Shown here one piece after another: positions 1-8,361 of a DNA stretch of 44,421 bases. A program made the position numbers and the translations under genes. The notes below the pieces were generated by a model. That model was not told the origin of the DNA. It saw only the letters and a program-made list of their open reading frames with translations, and made no database searches. This DNA comes from Sphingopyxis sp. LC81. GTDB lineage: Bacteria; Pseudomonadota; Alphaproteobacteria; Sphingomonadales; Sphingomonadaceae. The stretch lies in assembly GCF_000756375.1 (NCBI RefSeq), contig NZ_JNFD01000005.1, positions 1 to 44,421 of the forward strand, read 5' to 3'. The number at the start of each line of letters is the position of its first letter. The stretch's first letter is position 1.

Positions 1-124
1 TCTGTTCAACAAGCTCAAGAACTGGCGGCGTGTCGCCACACGCTACGACAAAACCAAGGAATCTTACCTCGGCTTCGTCGCACTCGCCTCAGTCAAACTA
101 TGGATACCCTTTGTCCACGAAACC
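1..124 (+). mobile_element. Right end of an IS5-like insertion sequence
   Basis: The transposase 3' end runs to about base 124. From there leftwards the minus-strand lprI-like reading frame loses all family similarity, so the junction is placed near 123-127. The bases CTAG at 124-127 fit the TA or CTAR target duplications known for IS5-superfamily elements. The other end is outside the window, so the inverted repeat and target duplication cannot be confirmed. Confidence 0.65.
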
Positions 125-127
125 TAG
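1..127 (+). CDS. IS5-family transposase, C-terminal fragment
   Basis: Reading from base 2 gives 41 residues, with the stretch FNKLKNWRRVATRYDKT followed by a YLGFVALASVKLW-like end, then a TAG stop at 125-127. This tail is typical of IS5-superfamily (IS427-like) DDE transposases, which cut and paste the element. The rest of the gene lies left of the window, so the DDE triad cannot be checked. The coding end lies inside what should be the terminal inverted repeat of the element, and the next bases already belong to the interrupted lprI-like gene on the other strand. Family assignment comes from the C-terminal motif only; the exact IS group is not certain. Confidence 0.8.
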   Translation, partial: LFNKLKNWRRVATRYDKTKESYLGFVALASVKLWIPFVHET

Positions 128-376
128 CCATGCACGCTGAGCAGCCAACAGCGTCTCGAAATATCCAGGCCGTCCGTCAGGAGTGTGCTCAGGCTCACGG
201 TCCCACGCCTTTGACTTGGCGACAGCTTTCTTCCATTGCGCATTCATTTCTGCGTCGGCACGCTCGAACTCCAAACGTGTGCAACCATTCATTTCATTCT
301 GAGACAGCCAAGTGTCGCAATTCGGCTTTTGTGTCTGCGCAGCTCCCGCCAACGCCAAGAGGGTGGAGAGGATCAT
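98..376 (-). pseudogene. LprI/DUF1311-family protein, 3' end replaced by IS sequence
   Basis: The 92-residue frame starts with a short signal-like segment ([14 protein letters not shown]). It continues with DUF1311/LprI features: paired cysteines in NCDTWLSQNEMNGC, the ADAEMNAQWKKAV helix and the LLAAQRAWLGF motif. Intact members continue as AW-x-FRDAxC and end with another cysteine. Here the frame passes into IS sequence after AWL and stops within a few codons, so the conserved end is missing. The start ATG overlaps the bioB stop (ATGA), so it was translationally coupled to the biotin/propionate operon. LprI-type proteins are periplasmic and some inhibit lysozyme; the role of this copy is unknown. 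The truncated product may still be made, but the fold is probably incomplete. Confidence 0.7.
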
Positions 377-1404
377 TCCGCGGCTTCCATCTGCGCACGC
401 ATCGGCTCTTCGCTCTCCATCGGGCGCAGGCCCAGCTTCGCAAACAGCGCCGCGTCGGCATTGTCGCCGCGGTTGCCGGTGGTGAGCAGCTTGTCGCCGG
501 TGAAGATGCTGTTCGCGCCCGCCATGAAGCAGAGCGCCTGCGTCGCCTCCGACATGCTCTCGCGACCCGCCGACAGGCGGACCATCGATTTCGGCATGGT
601 GATGCGCGCGACCGCGATCGTGCGGACGAACTCGATATCGTCGATCTTCGCGAGCGGCGTGTCGGCGAGCATGTCGCCGAGCACGGTGCCCTTCACTGGC
701 ACCAGCGCGTTGACCGGCACGCTCTCGGGGTGGCGTTCGAGCGTCGCGAGCGCGTGGATGAAGCCGACGCGGTCCTGCCGGTTCTCACCCAGCCCGACGA
801 TGCCGCCCGAGCAGACGTTGATCCCGGCGTTGCGGACTTCCTCAAGCGTGTCGAGGCGGTCCTGAAAGGTGCGGGTCGAGATGATATTTTCGTAATTCTC
901 CGGGCTCGTGTCGATATTGTGGTTGTAATAGTCGAGCCCCGCGACCGCGAGCGTCTGCGCTTGTTCCCTGGTCAGCATGCCGAGCGTCATGCAGGTTTCC
1001 ATGCCCATCTGGCGGACGCCCTCGATCATCTCGACGATCGCGGGCATGTCGCGCTCCTTGGGGTTGCGCCAGGCGGCGCCCATGCAGAAACGCTTCGATC
1101 CCGAATCCTTCGCCTGCGCCGCCGATTGCAGCACCGCGCGGACGTCCATCAGTTTCGTGGCCTTCAATCCGCTGTCGGCGCTCTTCGACTGCGAGCAATA
1201 GCCGCAATCCTCGACGCAGCCGCCGGTCTTGATGCTGAGCAAAGTGCAAAGCTGGACTTGTCCATGCGCATGGTGGCGGCGGTGGACGCCCTGCGCCTCC
1301 CACATCAGTTCGTCGAACGGCAGGTCGAACAGCTCGGCGACCTCCTCGCGCGTCCAGTCGGTGCGCGGTTGATCGTCTTGCATGGCAGGTTGGGAGAGGT
1401 TCAT
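373..1404 (-). CDS. bioB: Biotin synthase BioB
   Basis: Radical-SAM enzyme that inserts sulfur into dethiobiotin, the last step of biotin synthesis, in the cytoplasm. The 343-residue protein carries the radical-SAM cluster motif CVEDCGYC (C63, C67, C70). It also has the cysteines that hold the 2Fe-2S cluster in the E. coli enzyme (here C107, C138, C198) and an RLSAGRE segment near residue 276 with the arginine ligand. Length is normal. It sits 20 bp after a small secreted-protein gene and overlaps the lprI-like gene by 4 bp, so it is the sixth gene of the pccB-mce-scpA operon. That placement makes sense: propionyl-CoA carboxylase needs biotin. No other bio genes are in the window. Confidence 0.96.
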   Translation of the reverse strand: MNLSQPAMQDDQPRTDWTREEVAELFDLPFDELMWEAQGVHRRHHAHGQVQLCTLLSIKTGGCVEDCGYCSQSKSADSGLKATKLMDVRAVLQSAAQAKDSGSKRFCMGAAWRNPKERDMPAIVEMIEGVRQMGMETCMTLGMLTREQAQTLAVAGLDYYNHNIDTSPENYENIISTRTFQDRLDTLEEVRNAGINVCSGGIVGLGENRQDRVGFIHALATLERHPESVPVNALVPVKGTVLGDMLADTPLAKIDDIEFVRTIAVARITMPKSMVRLSAGRESMSEATQALCFMAGANSIFTGDKLLTTGNRGDNADAALFAKLGLRPMESEEPMRAQMEAAE

Positions 1405-1424
1405 GGATTATCGGCCCTTTGATG

Positions 1425-1871
1425 TTATTTGCAGAAGCGCTCGAGCGCGGCGCCGTAAAATTCGATCGTCGGCGTTTCGCCGAACATGTCCTGATAATTG
1501 CCGTCCGCCCATGGCCGGCGGTCGCCATAGCTGATGGTCACCTGCCGCCCGGTTTCGGCATCGCCATATTCGCCGACGCCGTAGAGCGTGAAGGCGATAT
1601 CGGCTTCGGGATCGTCGCAGTTGAGGCGGACCAGCCCCTTGTTCACATATTTGTCGCTCGTCTCGAAATAGATGTCGCGCCAGGGGCCGTCGGTCTTTTC
1701 GAGGCGGCCGTACCAGTTGGTGAAATAGACATCGTCGATCTGCTGCTTGTAGATCCACTCGACGGCGACATCCTTGCGGAACTCGCTCGGACGGTTCGCG
1801 GGCTCGGCGTGCGCAGCAACGGCCGCGACGGCGCCAAGTCCGACGGTCATCAGGCGAAGCGAACGGTTCAA
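1425..1871 (-). CDS. Small secreted protein of unknown function
   Basis: I do not recognise a family. From a TTG start that overlaps the scpA stop (TTGA), the 148-residue protein begins with a clear signal peptide ([20 protein letters not shown], cleavage expected after AHA at about residue 22). The mature part is acidic, rich in Tyr and Trp, and has two cysteines (in LNCDDPE and the final RFCK). These could pair in the periplasm. An internal ATG at 1850 is an alternative start but would shorten the signal peptide to a weaker one. Upstream extension is unlikely because it would run deep into scpA. It lies between scpA and bioB in one operon, yet nothing in its sequence points to propionate or biotin metabolism. 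Confidence 0.7.
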   Translation of the reverse strand: MNRSLRLMTVGLGAVAAVAAHAEPANRPSEFRKDVAVEWIYKQQIDDVYFTNWYGRLEKTDGPWRDIYFETSDKYVNKGLVRLNCDDPEADIAFTLYGVGEYGDAETGRQVTISYGDRRPWADGNYQDMFGETPTIEFYGAALERFCK

Positions 1872-4015
1872 GCAGCGTCCTCCAGCGGCGGCATATTGTG
1901 GCCGAGCAGGCGCAGCACGTCGGCGGCGCATTCGACCACATTGCTGCCGGGGCCATAGATGCCCTGCACGCCCGCGTCGCGGAGATATTGATAGTCCTGC
2001 GGCGGGATGACCCCGCCCGCGATGACCTTGATGTCGCCGCGCCCGGCTTCCTTCAATTTGCCGATCAGTTCGGGGATCAGCGTCTTGTGCCCCGCCGCGA
2101 GGCTCGACGCGCCGACGACATCGACGCCGCTGTCGAGCGCGAGAACGACGGTTTCATCGGGGGTCTGGAACAGCGGACCCGAGACGACATCGAAGCCCAT
2201 GTCGCCGAACGCCGACGCGATGACGTTCGCGCCGCGATCGTGTCCATCCTGCCCCATCTTGGCGACAAGCAGCTTCGGTTTGCGCCCCATGCGGCGTTCG
2301 ACTGCCTTCACGCCGTCGAGCACCTGCTGCCAGCGGCTGTCGCCCTCATAGGGCGCAGCATAGACGCCCTTCACCGGGGTCGGCTGGGTGCCGTAGCGGT
2401 CGAAGCTCTCCTCCATCGCCGACGAAATCTCGCCGAGCGTCGCGCGGGCGCGGGCGGCTTCGACCGCGAGCGCGAGGAGGTTGTTCTCGATGCTCGAAGG
2501 TTGGGCGGCACCGTCGCGCAGCGCCTTGAGGGCGGCGGTGCAGGCTGCCTCGTCGCGCGACGCCTTGATGCGGTTGATCCGCGCGATCTGCCCTTCGCGC
2601 ACCTTGGCGTTATCGACCTCGAGCGTCTCGAGCAGATCCTCGTCCTTCAGGCGATATTTGTTCACCCCGACGATCACGTCGTCGCCGCGGTCGACGCGCG
2701 CCTGCCGCGCCGCGGCGGCGGTCTCGATCATCGCCTTGGGCCAGCCCGCAGCGACGGCCTTCGCCATGCCGCCTTCCTTTTCGACGCGCTCGATGATCTC
2801 CCACGCCTTGTCGACGAGTTCCTGCGTCAGCGCCTCGACATAGTAGGAGCCACCGAGCGGGTCGACGACCTTGGTCATCCCGGTCTCTTCCTGGATGACG
2901 ATCTGCGTGTTGCGCGCGATACGCGCCGAGAAATCGGTGGGCAACGCGATCGCTTCGTCGAGCGCGTTGGTGTGGAGGCTCTGCGTCCCGCCGAGCATCG
3001 CCGCCATCGCCTCGATCGTCGTGCGCATGACATTGTTGTACGGGTCTTGCTCGGTCAGCGAGACGCCCGAGGTCTGGCAATGGGTGCGCAGCATCTTCGA
3101 GCGCTCGTCCTTGGCGCCAAGGTTGGTCATCACGCGGTGCCACAGAACGCGCGCGGCGCGCAGCTTCGCGATTTCCATGAAGAAGTTCATGCCGATCGCG
3201 AAGAAGAAGCTGAGACGCCCTGCGAACTTGTCGATGTCGAGCCCCGATGCCACGCCGTAGCGCACATACTCGGCGCCGTCGGCGATCGTGAAGGCCAGCT
3301 CCTGCACCTGCGTCGCGCCGGCTTCCTGCATATGATAGCCTGAAATCGAGATGCTGTTGAACTTCGGCATCTCGCGGCTGGTGTAGCCGAAGATGTCCGA
3401 GATGATCCGCATCGAGGGCTCAGGCGGATAAATGTACGTGTTGCGGACCATGAACTCCTTGAGGATGTCGTTCTGGATGGTCCCGTCCAGCAATTTGCGG
3501 TCGACCCCCTGCTCTTCGCCCGCGACGATGAAGAAGGCGAGGATCGGAATCACCGCGCCGTTCATCGTCATCGAAACCGACATCTGGTCGAGCGGGATGC
3601 CGTCGAACAGGATCTTCATATCCTCGACGCTGTCGATCGCGACGCCCGCCTTGCCGACGTCGCCGACGACGCGCGGATGGTCGCTGTCATAGCCGCGGTG
3701 CGTCGCGAGATCGAAGGCGACCGACAGGCCTTTCTGTCCCGCGGCGAGATTGCGGCGATAGAAGGCGTTCGATTCCTCGGCGGTCGAGAATCCCGCATAT
3801 TGCCGGATCGTCCAGGGGCGGCCCGCATACATCGACGCGCGCACGCCGCGCGTGAAGGGCGCGAAACCGGGGAGGCCCGGATCGGTCGCCACATCGTCGG
3901 CCGTGTAAAGCGGCTTGACGTCGATACCCTCGGGCGTCGCCCAGGTGAGGTCCTTGCCCTTCACTTCCTTGTCGGCGGCGGCGGCCCATTGGTCGATTGT
4001 CGGCTTGTCGGTCAT
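1868..4015 (-). CDS. scpA: Methylmalonyl-CoA mutase
   Basis: Adenosylcobalamin enzyme that interconverts (R)-methylmalonyl-CoA and succinyl-CoA, the last step of propionyl-CoA assimilation. The 715-residue single-chain form matches the ScpA/Sbm type. The N-terminal substrate barrel covers about residues 20-560, with the conserved stretch [15 protein letters not shown]. The C-terminal B12 domain starts near 580 with DGHDRG (D590, H592: the DxHxxG lower ligand motif), followed by GASSLAAGH and an [10 protein letters not shown] segment. No separate small subunit is needed for this form. It follows mce after a 190-bp gap filled with palindromic repeats and overlaps the next gene by 4 bp. The usual MeaB chaperone GTPase is not in the window. 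Confidence 0.96.
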   Translation of the reverse strand: MTDKPTIDQWAAAADKEVKGKDLTWATPEGIDVKPLYTADDVATDPGLPGFAPFTRGVRASMYAGRPWTIRQYAGFSTAEESNAFYRRNLAAGQKGLSVAFDLATHRGYDSDHPRVVGDVGKAGVAIDSVEDMKILFDGIPLDQMSVSMTMNGAVIPILAFFIVAGEEQGVDRKLLDGTIQNDILKEFMVRNTYIYPPEPSMRIISDIFGYTSREMPKFNSISISGYHMQEAGATQVQELAFTIADGAEYVRYGVASGLDIDKFAGRLSFFFAIGMNFFMEIAKLRAARVLWHRVMTNLGAKDERSKMLRTHCQTSGVSLTEQDPYNNVMRTTIEAMAAMLGGTQSLHTNALDEAIALPTDFSARIARNTQIVIQEETGMTKVVDPLGGSYYVEALTQELVDKAWEIIERVEKEGGMAKAVAAGWPKAMIETAAAARQARVDRGDDVIVGVNKYRLKDEDLLETLEVDNAKVREGQIARINRIKASRDEAACTAALKALRDGAAQPSSIENNLLALAVEAARARATLGEISSAMEESFDRYGTQPTPVKGVYAAPYEGDSRWQQVLDGVKAVERRMGRKPKLLVAKMGQDGHDRGANVIASAFGDMGFDVVSGPLFQTPDETVVLALDSGVDVVGASSLAAGHKTLIPELIGKLKEAGRGDIKVIAGGVIPPQDYQYLRDAGVQGIYGPGSNVVECAADVLRLLGHNMPPLEDAA

Positions 4016-4036
4016 ATGCAGTCTCTTGTCCCTAAC

Positions 4037-4199
4037 CCCTCTCCCCTTGCGGGAGAGGGTTGCGAAGACTTGGCGGCTAGCCGCCTAGTCGAAGCTGGGA
4101 GAGGGGTCGCGAGCCACCGGCTCGCCAACCCACCCCTCTCCAAGTTCCGGTAGGGGACAGGTCCCCAACCTTCACTTTCCTCTCCCGCAAGGGGAGAGG
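4037..4199 (+). repeat. REP-like palindromic repeat pair (163 bp)
   Basis: A 9-bp stem with loop CTTGC (CCCTCTCCC at 4037-4045, GGGAGAGGG at 4051-4059) is matched at the other end by an oppositely oriented copy with loop GCAAG (4179-4199). Between them are the perfect palindrome GGCGGCTAGCCGCC (4072-4085) and shorter inverted repeats around 4115 and 4155. Two outer units in head-to-head orientation around variable DNA is the layout of REP doublets/BIMEs. It lies between mce and scpA within an operon, where such hairpins can stabilise or attenuate mRNA. Confidence 0.75.
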
Positions 4200-4206
4200 A
4201 GAATGT

Positions 4207-4644
4207 TCAATGCGCCGCCTTCGGCGTCTCCATAATCTCGGTCAGCACCCCGCCCATATCCTTGGGGTGGACGAAGAAGATCAATGTCCCGTGCGCCCCG
4301 ATCCGCGGTTCGCCGAGGACGCGCTTGCCCAGCGCCTCGAACTCGGCCTTGGCGGCGTGGATGTCGGGCACTTCGTAACACAGATGATGCTGCCCCCCTG
4401 CGGGGTTCTTTTGCAGGAAAGCCGCGATCGATGCATTGCCCGGCAGTGGTTCGATCAACTCGATTTGTGTGCCGTTCAGTCCCGTATCGGTCGGGGTGTC
4501 GACGAAGCAGACTTTCACCCCCTGTTCGGGCAGGTCGAACGGCTCATGGATCTGCGTCGCGCCCATCACGTCGCGATAGAAAATGATGCTGTCAGCGATC
4601 GACGGCGTCGCAACGCCGACATGGTTCAGGCGGCCGAGTTTCAT
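4207..4644 (-). CDS. mce: Methylmalonyl-CoA epimerase
   Basis: Interconverts (S)- and (R)-methylmalonyl-CoA, linking propionyl-CoA carboxylase to the mutase. The 145-residue protein has the vicinal-oxygen-chelate (glyoxalase-like) fold. The opening GRLNHVGVATPS segment supplies the first metal-binding histidine, HHLCYEVPDIH sits around residues 90-102, and the end HPKDMGGVLTEI is the family ending with the metal-binding glutamate. A longer frame extends upstream, but the start at MKLGRLNHVGVA is chosen because it overlaps the osmC-like stop by 4 bp (ATGA), gives the usual length, and the added residues would be translated osmC DNA. Position between pccB and scpA fits the pathway exactly. Confidence 0.95.
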   Translation of the reverse strand: MKLGRLNHVGVATPSIADSIIFYRDVMGATQIHEPFDLPEQGVKVCFVDTPTDTGLNGTQIELIEPLPGNASIAAFLQKNPAGGQHHLCYEVPDIHAAKAEFEALGKRVLGEPRIGAHGTLIFFVHPKDMGGVLTEIMETPKAAH

Positions 4645-5099
4645 GACACCACCTCGATAGGAAATTTGACGCTGTTGGCGATAAAGCACTGGTCGTGGGC
4701 GTCGTGGTGCAGGCGGTTCAACGTTTCCGCATCGGGAGCCGATCCTTCCCACTCGATTTCGGGGAAAAGATCGACCCGCGTAATCTGGACCCGGCCGTCC
4801 TCGCCCTTGGCCATCGTTCCGACCGCGGCATCGCGATAGGATCGAACCGGAAATCCGGCCTTTGTCGCGATGTACAGAAAGGTCAGCATGTGGCAGCTCG
4901 AAGCCGAGGCGACGAGCGCCTCCTCCGGGTCCACGGCGGCTTCGACCGACCAGGGGAGCGGCACGACATGTTTCGACGACGACGCCGGAACGGTGATGCC
5001 CTCATCGAATGTCCAGCGATGGCCGCGGCTGTATTTGCCGCCGGCAACATCATCCGAAGGCGACGCCTCCCATTCGATCAACGCTTGATATGTCGCCAT
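4641..5099 (-). CDS. OsmC/Ohr-family peroxide-resistance-like protein
   Basis: A 152-residue OsmC-superfamily protein. These proteins reduce organic hydroperoxides with a pair of cysteines. The two expected cysteines are present: C69 in ASASSCHMLTF and C138 in HDQCFIANSV. The VDPEEALVAS stretch before C69 contains the conserved glutamate of the active site. The arrangement is closer to the YhfA/OsmC-like branch than to classic Ohr, so substrate and physiological role are open. It lies 12 bp downstream of pccB and overlaps mce by 4 bp, so it is expressed with propionate assimilation. Why a peroxide-type enzyme sits there is not evident from sequence; removal of an oxidised acyl-CoA by-product would be speculation. 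Confidence 0.88.
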   Translation of the reverse strand: MATYQALIEWEASPSDDVAGGKYSRGHRWTFDEGITVPASSSKHVVPLPWSVEAAVDPEEALVASASSCHMLTFLYIATKAGFPVRSYRDAAVGTMAKGEDGRVQITRVDLFPEIEWEGSAPDAETLNRLHHDAHDQCFIANSVKFPIEVVS

Positions 5100-5111
5100 G
5101 CTAATAGATCC

Positions 5112-6656
5112 TTACAACGGAATATTGTCGTGCTTTTTCCACGGATTCTCGAGGCTCTTGTTCCTGAGCTTGCGTAGCCCCAGTGCGATCCGTCTGCGCG
5201 TGCTGTGCGGGTGGATGACCTCGTCGATATAGCCGCGCGACGCCGCGACGAACGGGTTCGCGAAGCGGTCCTCATATTCCTTCGTGCGCTGTGCGATCTT
5301 TTCGGGGTCGCCGATGTCGCTGCGGAAAATGATCTCCACCGCGCCCTTTGCGCCCATTACCGCGATCTCGGCGGTCGGCCAGGCATAGTTGAGGTCGCCG
5401 CGCAGATGTTTCGACGCCATCACGTCGTACGCGCCGCCATAGGCCTTGCGCGTGATCACCGTGATCTTCGGCACCGTCGCTTCGGCATAGGCGAAGAGCA
5501 ATTTCGCGCCATGCTTGATGATGCCGTTATATTCCTGCGCGGTTCCGGGCAGGAAGCCGGGGACGTCGACGAAGGTGATGATCGGAATCTCGAAGGCGTC
5601 GCAGAAGCGGACGAAGCGCGCGGCCTTCTTCGACGAGTTGATGTCGAGCACGCCGGCGAGGACGAGCGGCTGGTTCGCGACGATGCCGATCGTGCGCCCC
5701 TCGATGCGCCCGAAGCCGCAGATGATGTTCGCGGCATGCGCCGGCTGCACTTCGAAGAAATCGCCTTCGTCGACGGTTTTGCGGATCAGCTCGTGCATGT
5801 CGTAGGGCTGGTTCGCATTGGGCGGGATCAGCGTGTCGAGGCTCGTATCGGTGCGATCATAAGGGTCGCTCGTCGGGCGCACCGGAACGCCGCTGCGGTT
5901 GTTCTCGGGGAGATAATCGAAGAAATCGCGCGCCGCGAGCAGCGCCTCGATATCATTTTCGAACGCCAGATCGGCGACCGAGCTCTTCGTCGTGTGCGTG
6001 ATCGCGCCGCCGAGCTCTTCTTGCGTGACAACCTCGTTGGTCACGGTCTTCACGACGTCGGGACCGGTGACGAACATGTACGAGCTATCCTTCACCATGA
6101 AGATGAAGTCGGTCATCGCGGGGCTGTACACCGCGCCGCCCGCGCAGGGGCCCATGATCAGGCTGATCTGCGGCACGACGCCCGAGGCGAGCACGTTGCG
6201 CTGGAACACCTCGGCATAGCCGCCGAGCGACGCTACGCCTTCTTGGATGCGCGCGCCGCCGCTGTCATTGAGGCCGATAACGGGCGCGCCGACCTTCATC
6301 GCATTGTCCATGACCTTCATGATCTTTTCGGCATGCCGCTCGGACAGCGAGCCGCCGAAGACGGTGAAATCCTGACTGAAGACATAAACGAGGCGGCCGT
6401 TGATCGTGCCCGAACCGGTGACGACGCCGTCACCGGGAACGACCTGGTCCTGCATGCCGAAATCGGTGCAATTATGCTCGACATAGGTGTCGAGCTCTTC
6501 GAACGAACCTTCGTCGAGCAGCACGTCGAGCCGTTCGCGCGCGGTCAGCTTGCCCTTGGCGTGCTGCGCATCGATGCGCTTCTGCCCGCCTCCCAAGGCT
6601 GCGGCGGCGCGGCGGCGTTCCATTTCGGCGATATTGGCGGACACTGGCTTCTCCAT
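5112..6656 (-). CDS. pccB: Propionyl-CoA carboxylase beta subunit (carboxyltransferase)
   Basis: Carboxyltransferase half of propionyl-CoA carboxylase: moves CO2 from carboxybiotin on the alpha subunit to propionyl-CoA. The 514-residue chain from [13 protein letters not shown] has both crotonase-like halves, with the oxyanion-forming glycine pairs in [14 protein letters not shown], in [12 protein letters not shown] and in [14 protein letters not shown], and the ending [12 protein letters not shown] typical of PccB. Length fits the family (about 510). The frame is open for 97 codons further upstream, but that stretch runs through the operator and into the divergent regulator, so the internal ATG at 6656 is the start. 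First gene of the operon. The biotinylated alpha subunit is absent from this window. Confidence 0.96.
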   Translation of the reverse strand: MEKPVSANIAEMERRRAAAALGGGQKRIDAQHAKGKLTARERLDVLLDEGSFEELDTYVEHNCTDFGMQDQVVPGDGVVTGSGTINGRLVYVFSQDFTVFGGSLSERHAEKIMKVMDNAMKVGAPVIGLNDSGGARIQEGVASLGGYAEVFQRNVLASGVVPQISLIMGPCAGGAVYSPAMTDFIFMVKDSSYMFVTGPDVVKTVTNEVVTQEELGGAITHTTKSSVADLAFENDIEALLAARDFFDYLPENNRSGVPVRPTSDPYDRTDTSLDTLIPPNANQPYDMHELIRKTVDEGDFFEVQPAHAANIICGFGRIEGRTIGIVANQPLVLAGVLDINSSKKAARFVRFCDAFEIPIITFVDVPGFLPGTAQEYNGIIKHGAKLLFAYAEATVPKITVITRKAYGGAYDVMASKHLRGDLNYAWPTAEIAVMGAKGAVEIIFRSDIGDPEKIAQRTKEYEDRFANPFVAASRGYIDEVIHPHSTRRRIALGLRKLRNKSLENPWKKHDNIPL

Positions 6657-6707
6657 CGGAATTGGAAGGCGTCGTCTGCTCCGATTGCACCGTCCGCGCA
6701 AATGTGA

Positions 6708-6740
6708 ATTTGCAAAGTTGTAAATTGTAACTTTGCAAAT
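6708..6740. promoter_or_regulatory. Probable ScfR/PccR operator between pccB and its regulator
   Basis: Two perfect 12-bp inverted arms, ATTTGCAAAGTT (6708-6719) and AACTTTGCAAAT (6729-6740), are separated by 9 bp. Each holds the box TTTGCAAA. A further GCAAAT at 6698-6703 makes a third half-site, inverted relative to ATTTGC at 6708. From memory, the R. sphaeroides PccR site is built from TTTGCAAA repeats and corynebacterial RamB binds a related ACTTTGCAAA core, so this fits the adjacent ScfR-type regulator. Candidate plus-strand promoter elements (TTGTAA 6725-6730, TATATT 6746-6751) overlap it, which would allow autoregulation. Confidence 0.88.
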
Positions 6741-6846
6741 AGCCGTATATTGTCCGCTCAAACGTTTTAAGGGTGTCGAGACGTCGCAATACCCCTCCCT
6801 AAACTCCCGCGGCGGCTCGACACCCATCGCAATGGAGCCCATTTCG

Positions 6847-8256
6847 ATGGCAAGGCAGCGCATTTTTGCTGGAGCAAAGCTCCGCGAACTCCGTATCGCG
6901 CGGGGGGCCAAACAGGCCGATTTCGCGGGCGGGCTCGGCATTTCCATTTCCTACCTCAGCCAGATCGAGCATGATGACCGCCCGCTCACGCCCGCTCTGC
7001 TCGACAGGCTGCAAAAGCTGTTTCCGCTGGAATGGGAAGAAGTCGCGGCGGATGCCGGCGACCGCCGTGCGGGGGCGCTCCGCGAAGCCGCGGCGGATCC
7101 GCTTTTCGCGGCCTCGCCGCTTGCACCCGAACAGCTCGAACGCGCCGCGCTGCAACAGCCACAACTCGCCGAGCAGTTCGTCGCGCTCCACGCGGCCTAT
7201 CGCCGCGCCGGGCAGCGGCTCCAGATCATCGACGAGGCACTGACCGGCGGGACCGCCGAGGGCAGCCGCCTGCCGTGGGAAGAGGTGCGCGACTGGTTTC
7301 ACGACGCGGGCAATTATGTCGACAGCATCGATCGCGCGGCGGAGGCGCTGGCGGGCCAGCTGCGCGGGCGCGACCCCTCTCCGTCCGTCGAAACGATCGA
7401 GCGGCGGCTACGCGATGCGCTCGGCATTTCGATCGTCTATCAGCAAGCGCAGGCGCTGCGCGATTTCGATGCCACGATGCGCCATCTGGTGATCGATCCG
7501 TCGCTGCCCGCCGAAAGCCGGCGCTTCCAGCTCGCGCACCAGCTCGCCGCGCTCGCGCTGGCGAACGAAATCGCGGCGGTCGTCGAAGCGTCGCCGCTGC
7601 GTACGGCGGCGGCGCGGCAACTGCTCCACGTCGGCCTTGCCAACTACGGCGCGGGCGCGGTGCTGATGCCCTATGCTCCCTTCCGTGCCAGCGCGCGCGC
7701 GGTGCGGCACGACATCGACCGGCTGCGGATGCAATATGGCGTGAGCTTCGAACAGGCGTGCCACCGCCTCTCGACGCTCCAGCGCCCCGGCGCGCGCGGC
7801 ATCCCGATGTTCTTCTGCCGCGTCGACATGGCGGGCAATATCACCAAGCGGCATTCGGCGACGCGCCTCCAGTTCGCGCGCTTCGGCGGCGCGTGCCCGT
7901 TGTGGATCGTCCACGAGGCCGCGGCGATCCCCGACCGCATCCTGTTCCAGCTTGCCGAGACGCCCGATGGCCTGCGCTACGTGTCGATGGCGAAGGGGCT
8001 GGTGAAGCCGTCGGGCAGCTATGCGCGCAGTCCGCGCCGCTACGCCGTCGCGCTCGGCTGCGAGGCGCAATATGCGGGCGATTTCGTCTATGCCGACGGG
8101 GTCGACGTCGCCGCACCGCAGGCGGCGACGCGGATCGGCCTGTCGTGCCGCATCTGTCCGCGTGACGATTGCGATCAGCGTGCGTTTCCGCCGAGCGACC
8201 GCCCGATATTGGTGGACCCGGATCGCAGGGATGTTGTGCCGTACCGGATTGGGTAG
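6847..8256 (+). CDS. pccR: ScfR-family (PccR/RamB-like) transcriptional regulator of propionyl-CoA metabolism
   Basis: The 469-residue protein has an N-terminal XRE helix-turn-helix (about residues 9-62, with [17 protein letters not shown] as recognition region), then an IrrE/ImmA-like middle domain and the C-terminal ScfR domain ([16 protein letters not shown], then a cysteine set CRICPRDDC near 440). In the IrrE-like part the protease motif HExxH is replaced by LAHQLAAL, so it is probably an acyl-CoA sensor, not a peptidase. ATG 6847 is preferred over ATG 6832 because a GGAG lies 9 bp ahead of it. It is divergent from pccB across a TTTGCAAA palindrome. ScfR members respond to short-chain acyl-CoAs; PccR in R. 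sphaeroides controls pccB. The symbol is given by analogy. Confidence 0.9.
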   Translation: MARQRIFAGAKLRELRIARGAKQADFAGGLGISISYLSQIEHDDRPLTPALLDRLQKLFPLEWEEVAADAGDRRAGALREAAADPLFAASPLAPEQLERAALQQPQLAEQFVALHAAYRRAGQRLQIIDEALTGGTAEGSRLPWEEVRDWFHDAGNYVDSIDRAAEALAGQLRGRDPSPSVETIERRLRDALGISIVYQQAQALRDFDATMRHLVIDPSLPAESRRFQLAHQLAALALANEIAAVVEASPLRTAAARQLLHVGLANYGAGAVLMPYAPFRASARAVRHDIDRLRMQYGVSFEQACHRLSTLQRPGARGIPMFFCRVDMAGNITKRHSATRLQFARFGGACPLWIVHEAAAIPDRILFQLAETPDGLRYVSMAKGLVKPSGSYARSPRRYAVALGCEAQYAGDFVYADGVDVAAPQAATRIGLSCRICPRDDCDQRAFPPSDRPILVDPDRRDVVPYRIG

Positions 8257-8264
8257 CCCATTCT

Positions 8265-8359
8265 CCCCTCCCGCTTGCGGGAGGGGTTGGGGGAGGGCCT
8301 GTTATGTCGTGGACGCCCGAAACACGCCCTCCCCTAGCCCCTCCCATAAATGGGAGGGG
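8265..8359 (+). repeat. REP-like palindrome pair between convergent genes
   Basis: CCCCTCCCGC and GCGGGAGGGG (8265-8286, loop TT) form one near-perfect hairpin. CCCCTCCCA and TGGGAGGGG (8338-8359, loop TAAA) form another. The sequence resembles the CCCTCTCCC units at 4037-4199, so the two sites appear to belong to one repeat family. Lying between the convergent pccR-like gene and the reductase gene, it could also stop transcription from both sides. Confidence 0.75.
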
Positions 8360-8361
8360 GA

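Noticed and set aside
100..1422. 440-residue plus-strand reading frame
   Set aside because: It lies antisense to bioB and lprI, is Arg/His/Ala-rich without any family motif, and is the usual by-product of high-GC codon use.
1898..3343. 481-residue plus-strand reading frame over scpA
   Set aside because: Shadow of scpA on the other strand; the scpA frame has complete motifs on the minus strand.
4037..4199. CRISPR-like array of repeats
   Set aside because: Only two matching units in opposite orientation with no regular spacers; it fits a REP doublet.
6657..6947. Upstream extension of pccB (97 more codons)
   Set aside because: The extension would cross the operator and the start of the divergent regulator and has no PccB similarity.
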